Part shown: positions 33,567-40,760 of the stretch, piece by piece
Layout of the letters: each line of letters opens with the position of its first letter
How positions within the stretch are numbered: the stretch's first letter is position 1
Assembly (NCBI GenBank): GCA_905235325.1
Contig: CAJOLE010000023.1
Coordinates: forward strand, 1 to 44,944
DNA: 44,944 nucleotides
Reading direction: 5' to 3'
Origin: an uncultured Prevotella sp.
GTDB taxonomy: Bacteria; Bacteroidota; Bacteroidia; Bacteroidales; Bacteroidaceae
Notes under the pieces: generated by a model
What the model was told of the DNA's origin: nothing
Database searches by the model: none
Seen by the model: only the letters and a program-made list of their open reading frames with translations
Program-made: the position numbers and the translations under genes

Positions 33567-34252
33567 TCAGCACGACACGGCCTCGAGGAACCGCTGCATG
33601 AGCCATTCGTTCTGCTCGGCGATGGTCATGTTGCTGTTGTCGAGCAGCAGGGCGTCGTCGGCTTGGCGCAGGGGCCGCGGTGGGAGTCGATGTAGTCGCG
33701 CTCCCGGACGTTCTTCAGAATGTCGTCGAAGTCGGCGGGCATACCCTTCTCCTGCAGCTCCTTGAAGCGGCGCTGGGCACGCACCTCGGCCGACGCGGTG
33801 ACGAAGACCTTCAGCTCGGCATGGGGGAAGACGACGGTGCCGATGTCGCGGCCGTCCATCACGACGCCCCCACCTTGCCCCATCAGCTGCTGCCGGGCCA
33901 CCATAGCCTCGCGGACGAAGCCGAGGGCGGCGACGGGCGACACGTGGTTTGACACTTCGAGCGAGCGGATCTTCTGTTCCACGTACTCGCCGTTCAGGTA
34001 GGTGTCAGGGCGGCCCGTCTCCTCGTTCAGCCTGAAGGTGATGTCTATGTTGTCCATCTGCTGTTCCAGTTCGTCGGTCTTGATGCTACCGTCGGCGTTG
34101 AACAGCCCGCCAGCGAGGGCATAGAGGGTGACCGAGCGGTACATGGCTCCCGTGTCGACGTAGATGTAGCCCACCTTGCGGGCCAGGTCCTTGGCCATCG
34201 TGCTCTTGCCACACGAGGAGTGGCCGTCGATAGCTATTGTTATCTTCTTCAT
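33567..34252 (-). pseudogene. cmk: Cytidylate kinase, frameshifted near the C-terminus
   Basis: The gene encodes a CMP kinase: Walker [10 protein letters not shown] at residues ~10-18, [28 protein letters not shown] and [10 protein letters not shown] are all present. Just after SHR, around 33671-33680, the frame breaks. The other frame continues [16 protein letters not shown] and ends ..RFLEAVSC at the TGA at 33567-33569. The EVS usually found between SHR and PLR is absent, so loss of about seven bases, or of one, explains the break. The truncated frame would end at 33626 without the conserved C-terminal helix. CMP kinase is normally needed for nucleotide supply, so an assembly error should be considered first. 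The start overlaps the porQ stop by four bases (ATGA). Confidence 0.88.
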
Positions 34253-35193
34253 AATGCGTATGATATGTTAAACAGTAATGACGATGTAGTGACATGGTAC
34301 TTGGCGTAGGCCACGCTGAGCTTCAGCCGCTGGAGCGTCAGGCCGCCGCCGATGCTCAGGCCGGCACCGTGTGAACTGTCGCCGTCGTCCTCGCTGATTT
34401 TCATCTCCGAGGCGCGCAAGGCGTTGTAACCGGCTGCCACGTAGAACTGGGGCGACAGGATGAGGTCGGCTCCGACGACAACGTGGTGGCCGATGCCGTA
34501 CTCCCAGTCGTTCAGCCTCACCAGCGAGGCCGACAGCCGCAGGGGCGAGCCGATGAGCCGCTTGCTGACGCCTATCTGCAGGTCGAGGGGCATACGCTCG
34601 AAGTCGTCCTCATAGGCCGAGAGCTGGCCGCCGAGGTTGCGCGCCACGACTGAGGCCGAGAGCTCGTTGTCGGCATTATAGTAATTGAGGCCGAGGTCGA
34701 CGGCTGCTCCCAGCGAGTTGTAGTCGCCGATGTAGCTGGCCACGAACTTGGCCGTGATGCCGCCCGAGAAATACTCGTTCAGGGCGTAGGCAAAGGAGCC
34801 GCCGAGGGCAATGTCCTTGGCCGAGAACTCGCCCGTCTGCTCGCCGGAGGCCGTCGTCTCTTTCATCGTGCCGTAGCTCATAAACTGCCCCGTGACGCCC
34901 CATGTGCCCCGCTCGCCGGCAGCCCGGATGAACGATGCGCTGGCGGTTGTCGAGCCTTCCATGTAGGTCATCAGGTTGAGGTTCAGCGTGCGGTCGGTGA
35001 CGTTGTTGATAAGGGCGGGGTTGTGGAAGATGAGCGTAGCGTCGTCGTCGGGAATGGTCGTGTTGTCGCCACCAAGAGCCGCCACGTGGGTACTCACCGG
35101 CAGGCGCAGGAAGTTGAACACAGTCTGGCTCTCCTGCGCTCCGGCAGAAAGCGCAGAAAGTATCAAAACGGCGGACAGAACGACTCTCTTCAT
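34249..35193 (-). CDS. porQ: Type IX secretion system protein PorQ
   Basis: The 314-residue outer-membrane beta-barrel protein begins with a signal peptide ending SAGAQ, then [33 protein letters not shown] and [11 protein letters not shown], the conserved opening of PorQ. Alternating beta-strands continue to the terminal aromatic or leucine residue (FNISYAL). PorQ is an accessory component of type IX secretion linked to the PorU/PorV attachment complex. The cmk gene follows with a 4-nt overlap, the arrangement seen in other Bacteroidetes. I place the start at 35193 because the promoter's predicted start site (~35210) leaves room only for this ATG or those at 35205/35208; the signal peptide begins here. 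Confidence 0.9.
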   Translation of the reverse strand: MKRVVLSAVLILSALSAGAQESQTVFNFLRLPVSTHVAALGGDNTTIPDDDATLIFHNPALINNVTDRTLNLNLMTYMEGSTTASASFIRAAGERGTWGVTGQFMSYGTMKETTASGEQTGEFSAKDIALGGSFAYALNEYFSGGITAKFVASYIGDYNSLGAAVDLGLNYYNADNELSASVVARNLGGQLSAYEDDFERMPLDLQIGVSKRLIGSPLRLSASLVRLNDWEYGIGHHVVVGADLILSPQFYVAAGYNALRASEMKISEDDGDSSHGAGLSIGGGLTLQRLKLSVAYAKYHVTTSSLLFNISYAL

Positions 35194-35216
35194 CTGATTT
35201 TCCATCATTTCGGCTG

Positions 35217-35224
35217 CAAAGTTA
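35217..35224 (-). promoter_or_regulatory. -7 box of the porQ-cmk operon
   Basis: The minus strand reads TAACTTTG, matching TAnnTTTG, 23 nt upstream of the chosen porQ start. No clear -33 box is seen. Confidence 0.65.
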
Positions 35225-35287
35225 CTAAAAAAACTCAATTTTCGCTGCTTACTTTCCACTTTTCACTTTTCGCTCCTCACTTTTTTG

Positions 35288-35295
35288 TATCTTTG
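35288..35295 (+). promoter_or_regulatory. -7 box upstream of the TonB-family gene
   Basis: TATCTTTG at 35288-35295 matches TAnnTTTG, 42 nt before the ATG at 35338. Several CACTTTTC-type short repeats fill the -33 area. Confidence 0.65.
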
Positions 35296-35337
35296 CATCG
35301 CCTTACCATAATATAACGGAGTGAGGCGCCATTTATT

Positions 35338-36036
35338 ATGGAAATAAAGAAAAGTACGAAAGCCGACCTCGACGCGGGGCGCACGCAAGAGTTCCTGCTT
35401 GGGGTAATCCTGGTGCTGACCATGCTGTTTGTGGCGGTGGAGTACGACTGGACATCAAGCAGCAGCGACTACGACCCCGACGCCCTGGAGAACATCGTCA
35501 AGGAACTGGACCTGGAGGCGCTGAAGGAGGAGGAACGCATACCGCTGATCAAGGAGCAGGTGGTGGAGCGTCCGCAGTCGGCCGACAAGCTGAACGTCGT
35601 CGAGGACGAGCCCGAGGTGGAGCTGAAAGACGAGATTGCCCCGCCCGAGGACGTAGAGCTGAAGACGGTTGACGAGGTGGAGAACCCCGACCAGCCCACC
35701 GTCGTCGATATGGAGCTGAATCCGCTGAACTTCCGCATCGTCGAGGAGCTGCCCGAGTTCCCCGGCGGAGCCACGGCGTTCATGAAGTGGCTCACGAAGA
35801 ACCTGCGCTACCCGCCGGTCGCACAGCAGCGAAAGGTGGAAGGAAAAGTGGTAGCGCAGTTCATCGTCAATACCGACGGCAGCATCAGCGACATCGAGCT
35901 GGTGACCCGCGTCGACCCGAACCTCGACCGCGAGGCGCTGCGGGTGCTCAGGATGATGCCCCAGTGGAAAGCCGGCAAGCAGAACGACAAACCCTGCCGC
36001 ACGCAAGTCTGCATCCCCATCGTCTTTAAGCTGTAA
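35338..36036 (+). CDS. TonB-family energy transducer
   Basis: The 232-residue protein has a short cytoplasmic tail and one transmembrane helix (EFLLGVILVLTMLFVAVEY). An acidic Glu/Asp/Val/Pro-rich periplasmic linker spans residues ~40-125, and a C-terminal TonB domain begins at ~140 (EFPGGATAFMKWLTKNLRYPPVAQQRKVEGKV.. split by a turn, then VNTDGSISDIELV, PQWKAGKQNDKP). It transmits proton-motive energy to TonB-dependent outer-membrane receptors. ExbB/ExbD genes are not adjacent. The stop is followed immediately by an 8-nt tandem array. Confidence 0.92.
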   Translation: MEIKKSTKADLDAGRTQEFLLGVILVLTMLFVAVEYDWTSSSSDYDPDALENIVKELDLEALKEEERIPLIKEQVVERPQSADKLNVVEDEPEVELKDEIAPPEDVELKTVDEVENPDQPTVVDMELNPLNFRIVEELPEFPGGATAFMKWLTKNLRYPPVAQQRKVEGKVVAQFIVNTDGSISDIELVTRVDPNLDREALRVLRMMPQWKAGKQNDKPCRTQVCIPIVFKL

Positions 36037-36037
36037 G

Positions 36038-36101
36038 TCGGAACATCGACGCGTCGAAACCTCGAAACCTCGAAACATCGAAAAATCGAAAAATCGAAAC
36101 A
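36038..36101 (+). repeat. Octanucleotide tandem array before the polyprenyl synthase gene
   Basis: Six head-to-tail units TCGAAAMM (CC, CC, CA, AA, AA, CA as last bases) occupy 36054-36101. Two degenerate units (TCGGAACA, TCGACGCG) precede them from 36038. The array begins one base after the TonB-family stop and ends 15 bp before the next ATG. Unit length is not a multiple of three, and the array lies in the leader, so copy-number change would alter spacing rather than a reading frame. Confidence 0.85.
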
Positions 36102-36116
36102 AAAATAAAATAAAAA

Positions 36117-37091
36117 ATGCACACATCAACTGAAATCCTAAATCTGGTCAACCAGTTCATCGACCAACTGCCGTACGACCGCCGCCCGGCTTCGCTCTAC
36201 GACCCCATCAAGTACGTGCTGTCGCTTGGCGGCAAGCGCATACGCCCGGTGTTGATGATGCTGGCCTACAACCTCTACAAGGAAGACCCGGAGCGCATAC
36301 TGATGCAGGCTGTCGGACTGGAAACCTACCACAACTATACGCTGCTGCACGACGACCTGATGGACAACGCCGACCTGCGCCGCGGCCACGAGACGGTACA
36401 CAAGCGCTGGGATGCCAACAAGGCCATCCTCTCGGGCGACTCCATGCTGGTGCTGGCCTACCAGCGTATGCAGCAGTGCGATGCCCGCCACCTGCAGGCC
36501 GTGCTCGACGTGTTTACGGAGACGGCACTCGAAATTGGCGAGGGACAGGAATACGACATGACCTTTGAGACGCGCAACGACGTGACCGAAGACGAATATA
36601 TCGAGATGATACGCCTGAAGACCAGCGTACTGCTGGCCTGTGCCGTGAAGATCGGTGCCATACTGGCCGATGCCTCCGACGAGGATGTCAAGAACCTCTA
36701 CAAGTTCGGCGAGCAGTTAGGACTGGCCTTCCAGCTGCAGGACGACCTGCTCGACGTCTACGGCGACCCGAAAGTATTCGGCAAGGCTATCGGCGGCGAC
36801 ATCACCTCGAACAAGAAGACCTATATGCTCATCAACGCCGTCAACCGCGCCAACCCTGAACAGCGCCGCGAACTGGAACGGTGGATAGGTGCCCGCGACT
36901 TCGACCGCCAGGAGAAGGTGGCCGCCGTCACCGCCCTCTACGACCAGATAGGCATCCGCCAGATCTGCGAGCAGAAAATCAACTTCTACTTCGACGAGTG
37001 CCGCAAGTATCTGGCCAAGGTCAGCGTCAGCGACGAGCGCAAGCAGATGATGCTCGACTACACCGACGAGATGATGAAGCGCAAGAAGTGA
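36117..37091 (+). CDS. Polyprenyl (isoprenyl) diphosphate synthase
   Basis: The 324-residue all-helical enzyme has GGKRIRP for diphosphate binding, the first Asp-rich motif in LLHDDLMDNADLRRG, KTSVLLA, and the second Asp-rich motif in FQLQDDLLDVYGD, all in normal order. It condenses IPP with an allylic primer; the chain length cannot be read with confidence, but medium-chain products for quinones or short ones for undecaprenyl synthesis are plausible. It is downstream of the octamer array, with the TonB-family gene 80 bp upstream, and so may be read through from the 35288 promoter. Confidence 0.92.
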   Translation: MHTSTEILNLVNQFIDQLPYDRRPASLYDPIKYVLSLGGKRIRPVLMMLAYNLYKEDPERILMQAVGLETYHNYTLLHDDLMDNADLRRGHETVHKRWDANKAILSGDSMLVLAYQRMQQCDARHLQAVLDVFTETALEIGEGQEYDMTFETRNDVTEDEYIEMIRLKTSVLLACAVKIGAILADASDEDVKNLYKFGEQLGLAFQLQDDLLDVYGDPKVFGKAIGGDITSNKKTYMLINAVNRANPEQRRELERWIGARDFDRQEKVAAVTALYDQIGIRQICEQKINFYFDECRKYLAKVSVSDERKQMMLDYTDEMMKRKK

Positions 37092-37115
37092 ATTTACACC
37101 TTTGTGTTTAGTGTT

Positions 37116-37928
37116 ATGGAATGGATTGATACACATTGCCACATCGACGGTGAGGAGTTTGATGCCGACCGCGAAGCCGTGCTCGAGCGGGCACGTGCTG
37201 CGGGCGTAAGCAAGGTCTTCGTCCCAGCCATCGACCTGAATACATCCCGTCGCATCATAGAACTGTGCCGGCAGCATCCCGGCTACTGCTACCCGATGGT
37301 CGGACTGCACCCCGAGGAGGTCCGCGCTGACTGGCGCGACCAGCTGTCAGCCATCAAAGACCTCCTGCCCCTTTCGCCCATCACCCCGTCACCCATCACC
37401 CTTCACCCCTCACCAATAATCGCCATCGGCGAGGTCGGCCTCGACTTCTACTGGAGCCGCGAGTTCGAGCAGGAGCAGTTGGAGGCATTCGAGGAACAAG
37501 TGCGCTGGTCGGTGGCCACACAGTTGCCCCTGATGATTCACTGCCGCAAGGCACAGAACGAAATGGTAAATATATTAAAAAGGTACGCGCGCGAACTGCC
37601 CGGCGGCGTGTTCCACTGCTTCACCGGCAACGAGCAGGAGGCCCGCCAGCTGCTGCAGTTCGACCGCTTCGTCCTGGGCGTCGGCGGTGTGCTGACGTTC
37701 AAGAAGTCGCACCTGCCCGAAGTGCTGCCCGCCGCCGTTCCGCCCGACCGCCTCATCATCGAGACCGATGCCCCCTACATGGCACCCGTGCCTATGCGCG
37801 GTCAGCGCAACGAGCCTGCCTTCACCCGCTACGTACTCCAGCGGCTGGCCGAGGCTTACGGTGTCGCCGAACAGGAAATGGCCGACCACACCAACGCCAA
37901 CGTCGCCCGTGTGTTTGGCGTAAAATGA
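37116..37928 (+). CDS. TatD family metal-dependent hydrolase
   Basis: The 270-residue TIM-barrel protein has the metal ligands in THCHIDGEEFD, GEVGLDFYW, MIHCRKA, GVFHCFTGN and ETDAPYMAP. TatD-type enzymes are 3'-5' DNA exonucleases and repair-linked nucleases acting in the cytoplasm. Between the second and third strands, residues ~88-104 (LSPITPSPITLHPSPI) are a Pro-rich insertion encoded by CCCATCACC-type repeats. I prefer the ATG at 37116, giving MEWIDTHCH; an upstream GTG at 37104 is less likely. It is the last protein gene before the tRNA. Confidence 0.92.
   Translation: MEWIDTHCHIDGEEFDADREAVLERARAAGVSKVFVPAIDLNTSRRIIELCRQHPGYCYPMVGLHPEEVRADWRDQLSAIKDLLPLSPITPSPITLHPSPIIAIGEVGLDFYWSREFEQEQLEAFEEQVRWSVATQLPLMIHCRKAQNEMVNILKRYARELPGGVFHCFTGNEQEARQLLQFDRFVLGVGGVLTFKKSHLPEVLPAAVPPDRLIIETDAPYMAPVPMRGQRNEPAFTRYVLQRLAEAYGVAEQEMADHTNANVARVFGVK
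37371..37417. repeat. CCCATCACC-type microrepeat inside tatD
   Basis: Overlapping units CCCATCACC, CCGTCACCC, ATCACCCTT and CACCCCTCACC form a pyrimidine-rich run that keeps the frame open and encodes the Pro/Ser/Ile-rich insertion of the TatD protein. Confidence 0.6.
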
Positions 37929-37990
37929 TAAAGATTATTAAAAAGGCCATACTTTTCACGTCTTCCTTCGCGCGTCTCACTTCTTTTTCG

Positions 37991-37998
37991 TACCTTTG
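37991..37998 (+). promoter_or_regulatory. -7 box of the tRNA-Ser gene
   Basis: TACCTTTG at 37991-37998 matches TAnnTTTG and places the transcript start near 38005, 12 nt before the mature tRNA. Confidence 0.65.
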
Positions 37999-38016
37999 CA
38001 CCCGCTTAACGCAGAA

Positions 38017-38104
38017 GGAGAGGTGCTCGAGTGGTTGAAGAGGCACGCCTGGAAAGCGTGTAACCGGCAAAACCGGTTCGCAGGTTCGAATCCTGTTCTC
38101 TCCG
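38017..38104 (+). tRNA. tRNA-Ser (anticodon GGA)
   Basis: The acceptor stem pairs GGAGAGG (38017-38023) with TCTCTCC (38097-38103), ending on a G-U pair; the discriminator is G, as in serine tRNAs. The anticodon arm is CACGC, loop CTGGAAA, GCGTG, with anticodon GGA at 38051-38053. A long variable arm (CCGGC with GGTT pairing) and the T-loop GGTTCGAATCC follow. CCA is not encoded. It reads UCC and UCU codons. Confidence 0.96.
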
Positions 38105-38109
38105 CTTCC

Positions 38110-38132
38110 AAAAGACTGGCTTTCAGTCTTTT
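38110..38132 (+). terminator. Terminator after tRNA-Ser
   Basis: AAAAGACTG (38110-38118) pairs perfectly with CAGTCTTTT (38124-38132) around a 5-nt loop; the stem itself supplies the T-run, followed by ATTTT. Confidence 0.75.
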
Positions 38133-38466
38133 ATTTTCCCGAAAATATTCTTTGTCAGACATTCAACAAACGTCGGCAACACCCAATTTGGCACATTCTT
38201 GACCAAAAATGCACATTTTTGCCCAAGTTATAATGCAAATTTCTGAAGCCAAAGTATTCGCCAAAGTGCTGCTTATTATGAACTTTTTGTTTCAATGTAG
38301 AAACATGGCAACACTGAATTATTACTCAGACCGTTCGCGGCGATGCCCGACTGTGCATGACGGGAGAGATACCGCCTTTTGTTAGCTTTTTTGCCGTTGT
38401 TGTCCAATGCTTTGCCAACCCGACAAAATGTGCAACAAATAATAAGCGGTATATATACATATATAT
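38133..38466. other. Noncoding interval
   Basis: No gene is seen between the tRNA terminator and the fasciclin promoter. It contains the small palindrome CAAAAAT/ATTTTTG (38204-38210 with 38215-38221, loop GCAC), which could be a second terminator, and is AT-rich relative to the flanks. Confidence 0.55.
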
Positions 38467-38474
38467 TAAATTTG
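38467..38474 (+). promoter_or_regulatory. -7 box of the fasciclin lipoprotein gene
   Basis: TAAATTTG at 38467-38474 matches TAnnTTTG, 30 nt before the ATG at 38505, within an alternating AT stretch (ATATATACATATATAT). Confidence 0.6.
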
Positions 38475-38504
38475 CAAAATAAAACCTAATCAAAAACAGC
38501 TAAA

Positions 38505-40559
38505 ATGAACAATCGCTTTGCAAAATTATGGTGCTGCCTTATCGCCGTTTTGTCCATGACTTCATGCAGTGAACAGATCGATGAGTCAAACCTCTACGTA
38601 TCGTTAGAACAGACCATTGACGAATATTTGGCCTCAAAACCTGAGTTCTCAAACTTCCACTACATTCTGGAGCGCGTGGGCTACGACAAGATTCTGTCGG
38701 CATACGGACAGTACACTTGTTTCGCACCAAAGAATGAGGGTGTCATTGAGTATATCGACAGCCTCTACGACGATGAGGTGAACGTTGCTCTGCCACATAA
38801 CGGCATGACCGAGCGCTCGTTAGAAGGTCTCACAGACTCACTTTGCTTGGACATCGCCCTGTTCCACCTCATGTCGTCGAGGACCATCGGCATCGAGATG
38901 GACAAGGGCAACACACTCAACACGATGATTAGCCGCGACATCATCTCTTCATTGGGCCCCAACGGCGAAATCATGCTCAACGACTACAGCATGGTAACGC
39001 TGATGGACGTGGATCTACAGAACGGCATCGTCCATGAGATTGACCATGCCCTGCGCCGGTCAAATGCCCTCGTGGCCAGTGAACTGGAGTTGCATGAGGA
39101 ATTCAGCTTGTTCTCAAAGGCCGTACAACTCTGCGGACTGGGCGACACGCTGATCAATCAGGTGCGCACTGACCTCATTCTTCCCCAAAGAGAGGACGAC
39201 GAATACATTCCAAAGGAATGCAGGCTGGGCTACACGATCCTTGCTGAAACTGACGAGGCTTTTGCAGAGGCAGGCATCACCACCCTGGAACAGCTCATCG
39301 ACTCGGCTAACGTCTGGTACAGCGGTTCCGCAGACTGGTACGACAACCTACGCGCGTCAGGACGTCAGGTAAGCACCGGCACCGACTACCGCAACCCATT
39401 GAACGCGCTGAATATGTTCCTGCGCTACCACGTCCTGCAGTCGAAAGTGCCCTTCCAGAAGCTCTACCAGAGAGACCACGGCGAAGCCCCGGAGTTCATG
39501 CCCGTGGAGTATTACGAAACCATGCTGCCCTATACGCTGCTGAAAATAAACCGCGTAAGCAACGAGACGGTGGTGAACTACTGGGTAGAGAACAGCACCC
39601 TCACCGACAGGGTGGCACAGCTCGCTTCCCCAGAGATTGCCATCGTGCGCCGGCCGGGAATCACCGTGGGCGACAATGGTTACTCCTGTCTGAACGGCTA
39701 CATACACCCCCTGACCAACGGTATCCTGCGCTACGACAACGGCGTAGCGCACGGCGTGCTCAACGAGCGTATGCGCTTTGATGTGATGAGTATGCTTGAC
39801 GAAGCCATGTCGAACAACATACGCTGCGCCACGGATGCCGAGCTGCGAGGAATGAATGGCGGCATCGTCTGCAACAATAGCCGCTTCAACGGCCACGGAT
39901 GGGTGCTCTGTGCCGAGAACTACTTCAGAAACATCGTCGTGTACAACGGCGACCAGACCAAGCTCTTCTACAACTCAGCACAGGGCGAAGGATGGGCCAA
40001 CTACCAAGGCGACGAGATGAACTGCTGCGGAGCATACGACTTCGCCATGCGTCTGCCGCCGGTACCCGCCGGTATGTACGAATTGCGCATGGGCTATTCA
40101 GCCAACGGAAACCGTGGTATGATGCAGATTTACATGGGCCACACGTCGGACATAAGCACCATGACCCCGGTCGACATTCCTCTTGATATGCGTAAGGAAC
40201 CCAGCGGAAGTGAAACGGAGATCAATCCTCACCCCGCTACGGGATGGTGCAATTGGGAGCTATGCGACGACAAGGGCTTGGATACCGATGTGAATATGCG
40301 CTACCTCGGCTTCATGCGCGGCCCCCTGGGCTTGAGGCGCTATAACCGTGAACAGAAGTCTGGCTCAGTGTCGTTCCGCACCGAGCACCAGGCTCTGCGG
40401 CGCATCCTCCTCAGGCAGAACTTCGAGCAGGGCGACTACTGGCTGCGCTTCAAGACGATGATTCCTGAGAACAAGAGGACGGAGTTCCACCTCGAATACA
40501 TTGAGTTCTGCCCGGAGAACGTCTACAACAACTCTAAGTACGCAGAGGATATGTACTAA
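38505..40559 (+). CDS. Fasciclin-domain lipoprotein
   Basis: The 684-residue lipoprotein has a signal ending SMTSC (Cys21). A fasciclin-like domain follows (FSNFHYILERVGYDKILSAYGQYTCFAPKNEGV, given here in two joined parts; then DGLQ-like NGIVHEIDHAL), with a second degenerate fasciclin region at ~230-440. The C-terminal ~200 residues are a beta-rich module with GMYELRMGYSANGNRG and PHPATGWCNW, perhaps carbohydrate-binding. Such proteins are commonly surface-exposed partners in Bacteroidetes glycan loci, though no SusC/SusD pair is present here. It has its own -7 box and ends in a strong terminator, so it is monocistronic. Confidence 0.83.
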   Translation: MNNRFAKLWCCLIAVLSMTSCSEQIDESNLYVSLEQTIDEYLASKPEFSNFHYILERVGYDKILSAYGQYTCFAPKNEGVIEYIDSLYDDEVNVALPHNGMTERSLEGLTDSLCLDIALFHLMSSRTIGIEMDKGNTLNTMISRDIISSLGPNGEIMLNDYSMVTLMDVDLQNGIVHEIDHALRRSNALVASELELHEEFSLFSKAVQLCGLGDTLINQVRTDLILPQREDDEYIPKECRLGYTILAETDEAFAEAGITTLEQLIDSANVWYSGSADWYDNLRASGRQVSTGTDYRNPLNALNMFLRYHVLQSKVPFQKLYQRDHGEAPEFMPVEYYETMLPYTLLKINRVSNETVVNYWVENSTLTDRVAQLASPEIAIVRRPGITVGDNGYSCLNGYIHPLTNGILRYDNGVAHGVLNERMRFDVMSMLDEAMSNNIRCATDAELRGMNGGIVCNNSRFNGHGWVLCAENYFRNIVVYNGDQTKLFYNSAQGEGWANYQGDEMNCCGAYDFAMRLPPVPAGMYELRMGYSANGNRGMMQIYMGHTSDISTMTPVDIPLDMRKEPSGSETEINPHPATGWCNWELCDDKGLDTDVNMRYLGFMRGPLGLRRYNREQKSGSVSFRTEHQALRRILLRQNFEQGDYWLRFKTMIPENKRTEFHLEYIEFCPENVYNNSKYAEDMY

Positions 40560-40570
40560 ATCAACCGTCA

Positions 40571-40604
40571 TTGCCCTCTGTGGCATCGACGCCACAGAGG
40601 GCAA
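40571..40604 (+). terminator. Strong terminator after the fasciclin gene
   Basis: TTGCCCTCTGTGGC (40571-40584) pairs without mismatch with GCCACAGAGGGCAA (40591-40604) over a 6-nt loop, 11 bp after the stop codon. A pronounced T-run is lacking. Confidence 0.75.
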
Positions 40605-40692
40605 TAAACGCATATAGGGCATATTTTCGGAGAAATAGAACGTTTTGTACAAATTATGCAACAGAGCGTACAACTCGTGACATAAAAATTAC

Positions 40693-40700
40693 TATTTTTG
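40693..40700 (+). promoter_or_regulatory. -7 box of the GLUG-repeat protein gene
   Basis: TATTTTTG at 40693-40700 matches TAnnTTTG, 60 nt before the ATG at 40761; the leader is AT-rich. Confidence 0.6.
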
Positions 40701-40760
40701 CAGCAAACTTTTCCTCAAAGAGGGCAAATATTTCATTAACCTAATTATTTAAAGTTTATT

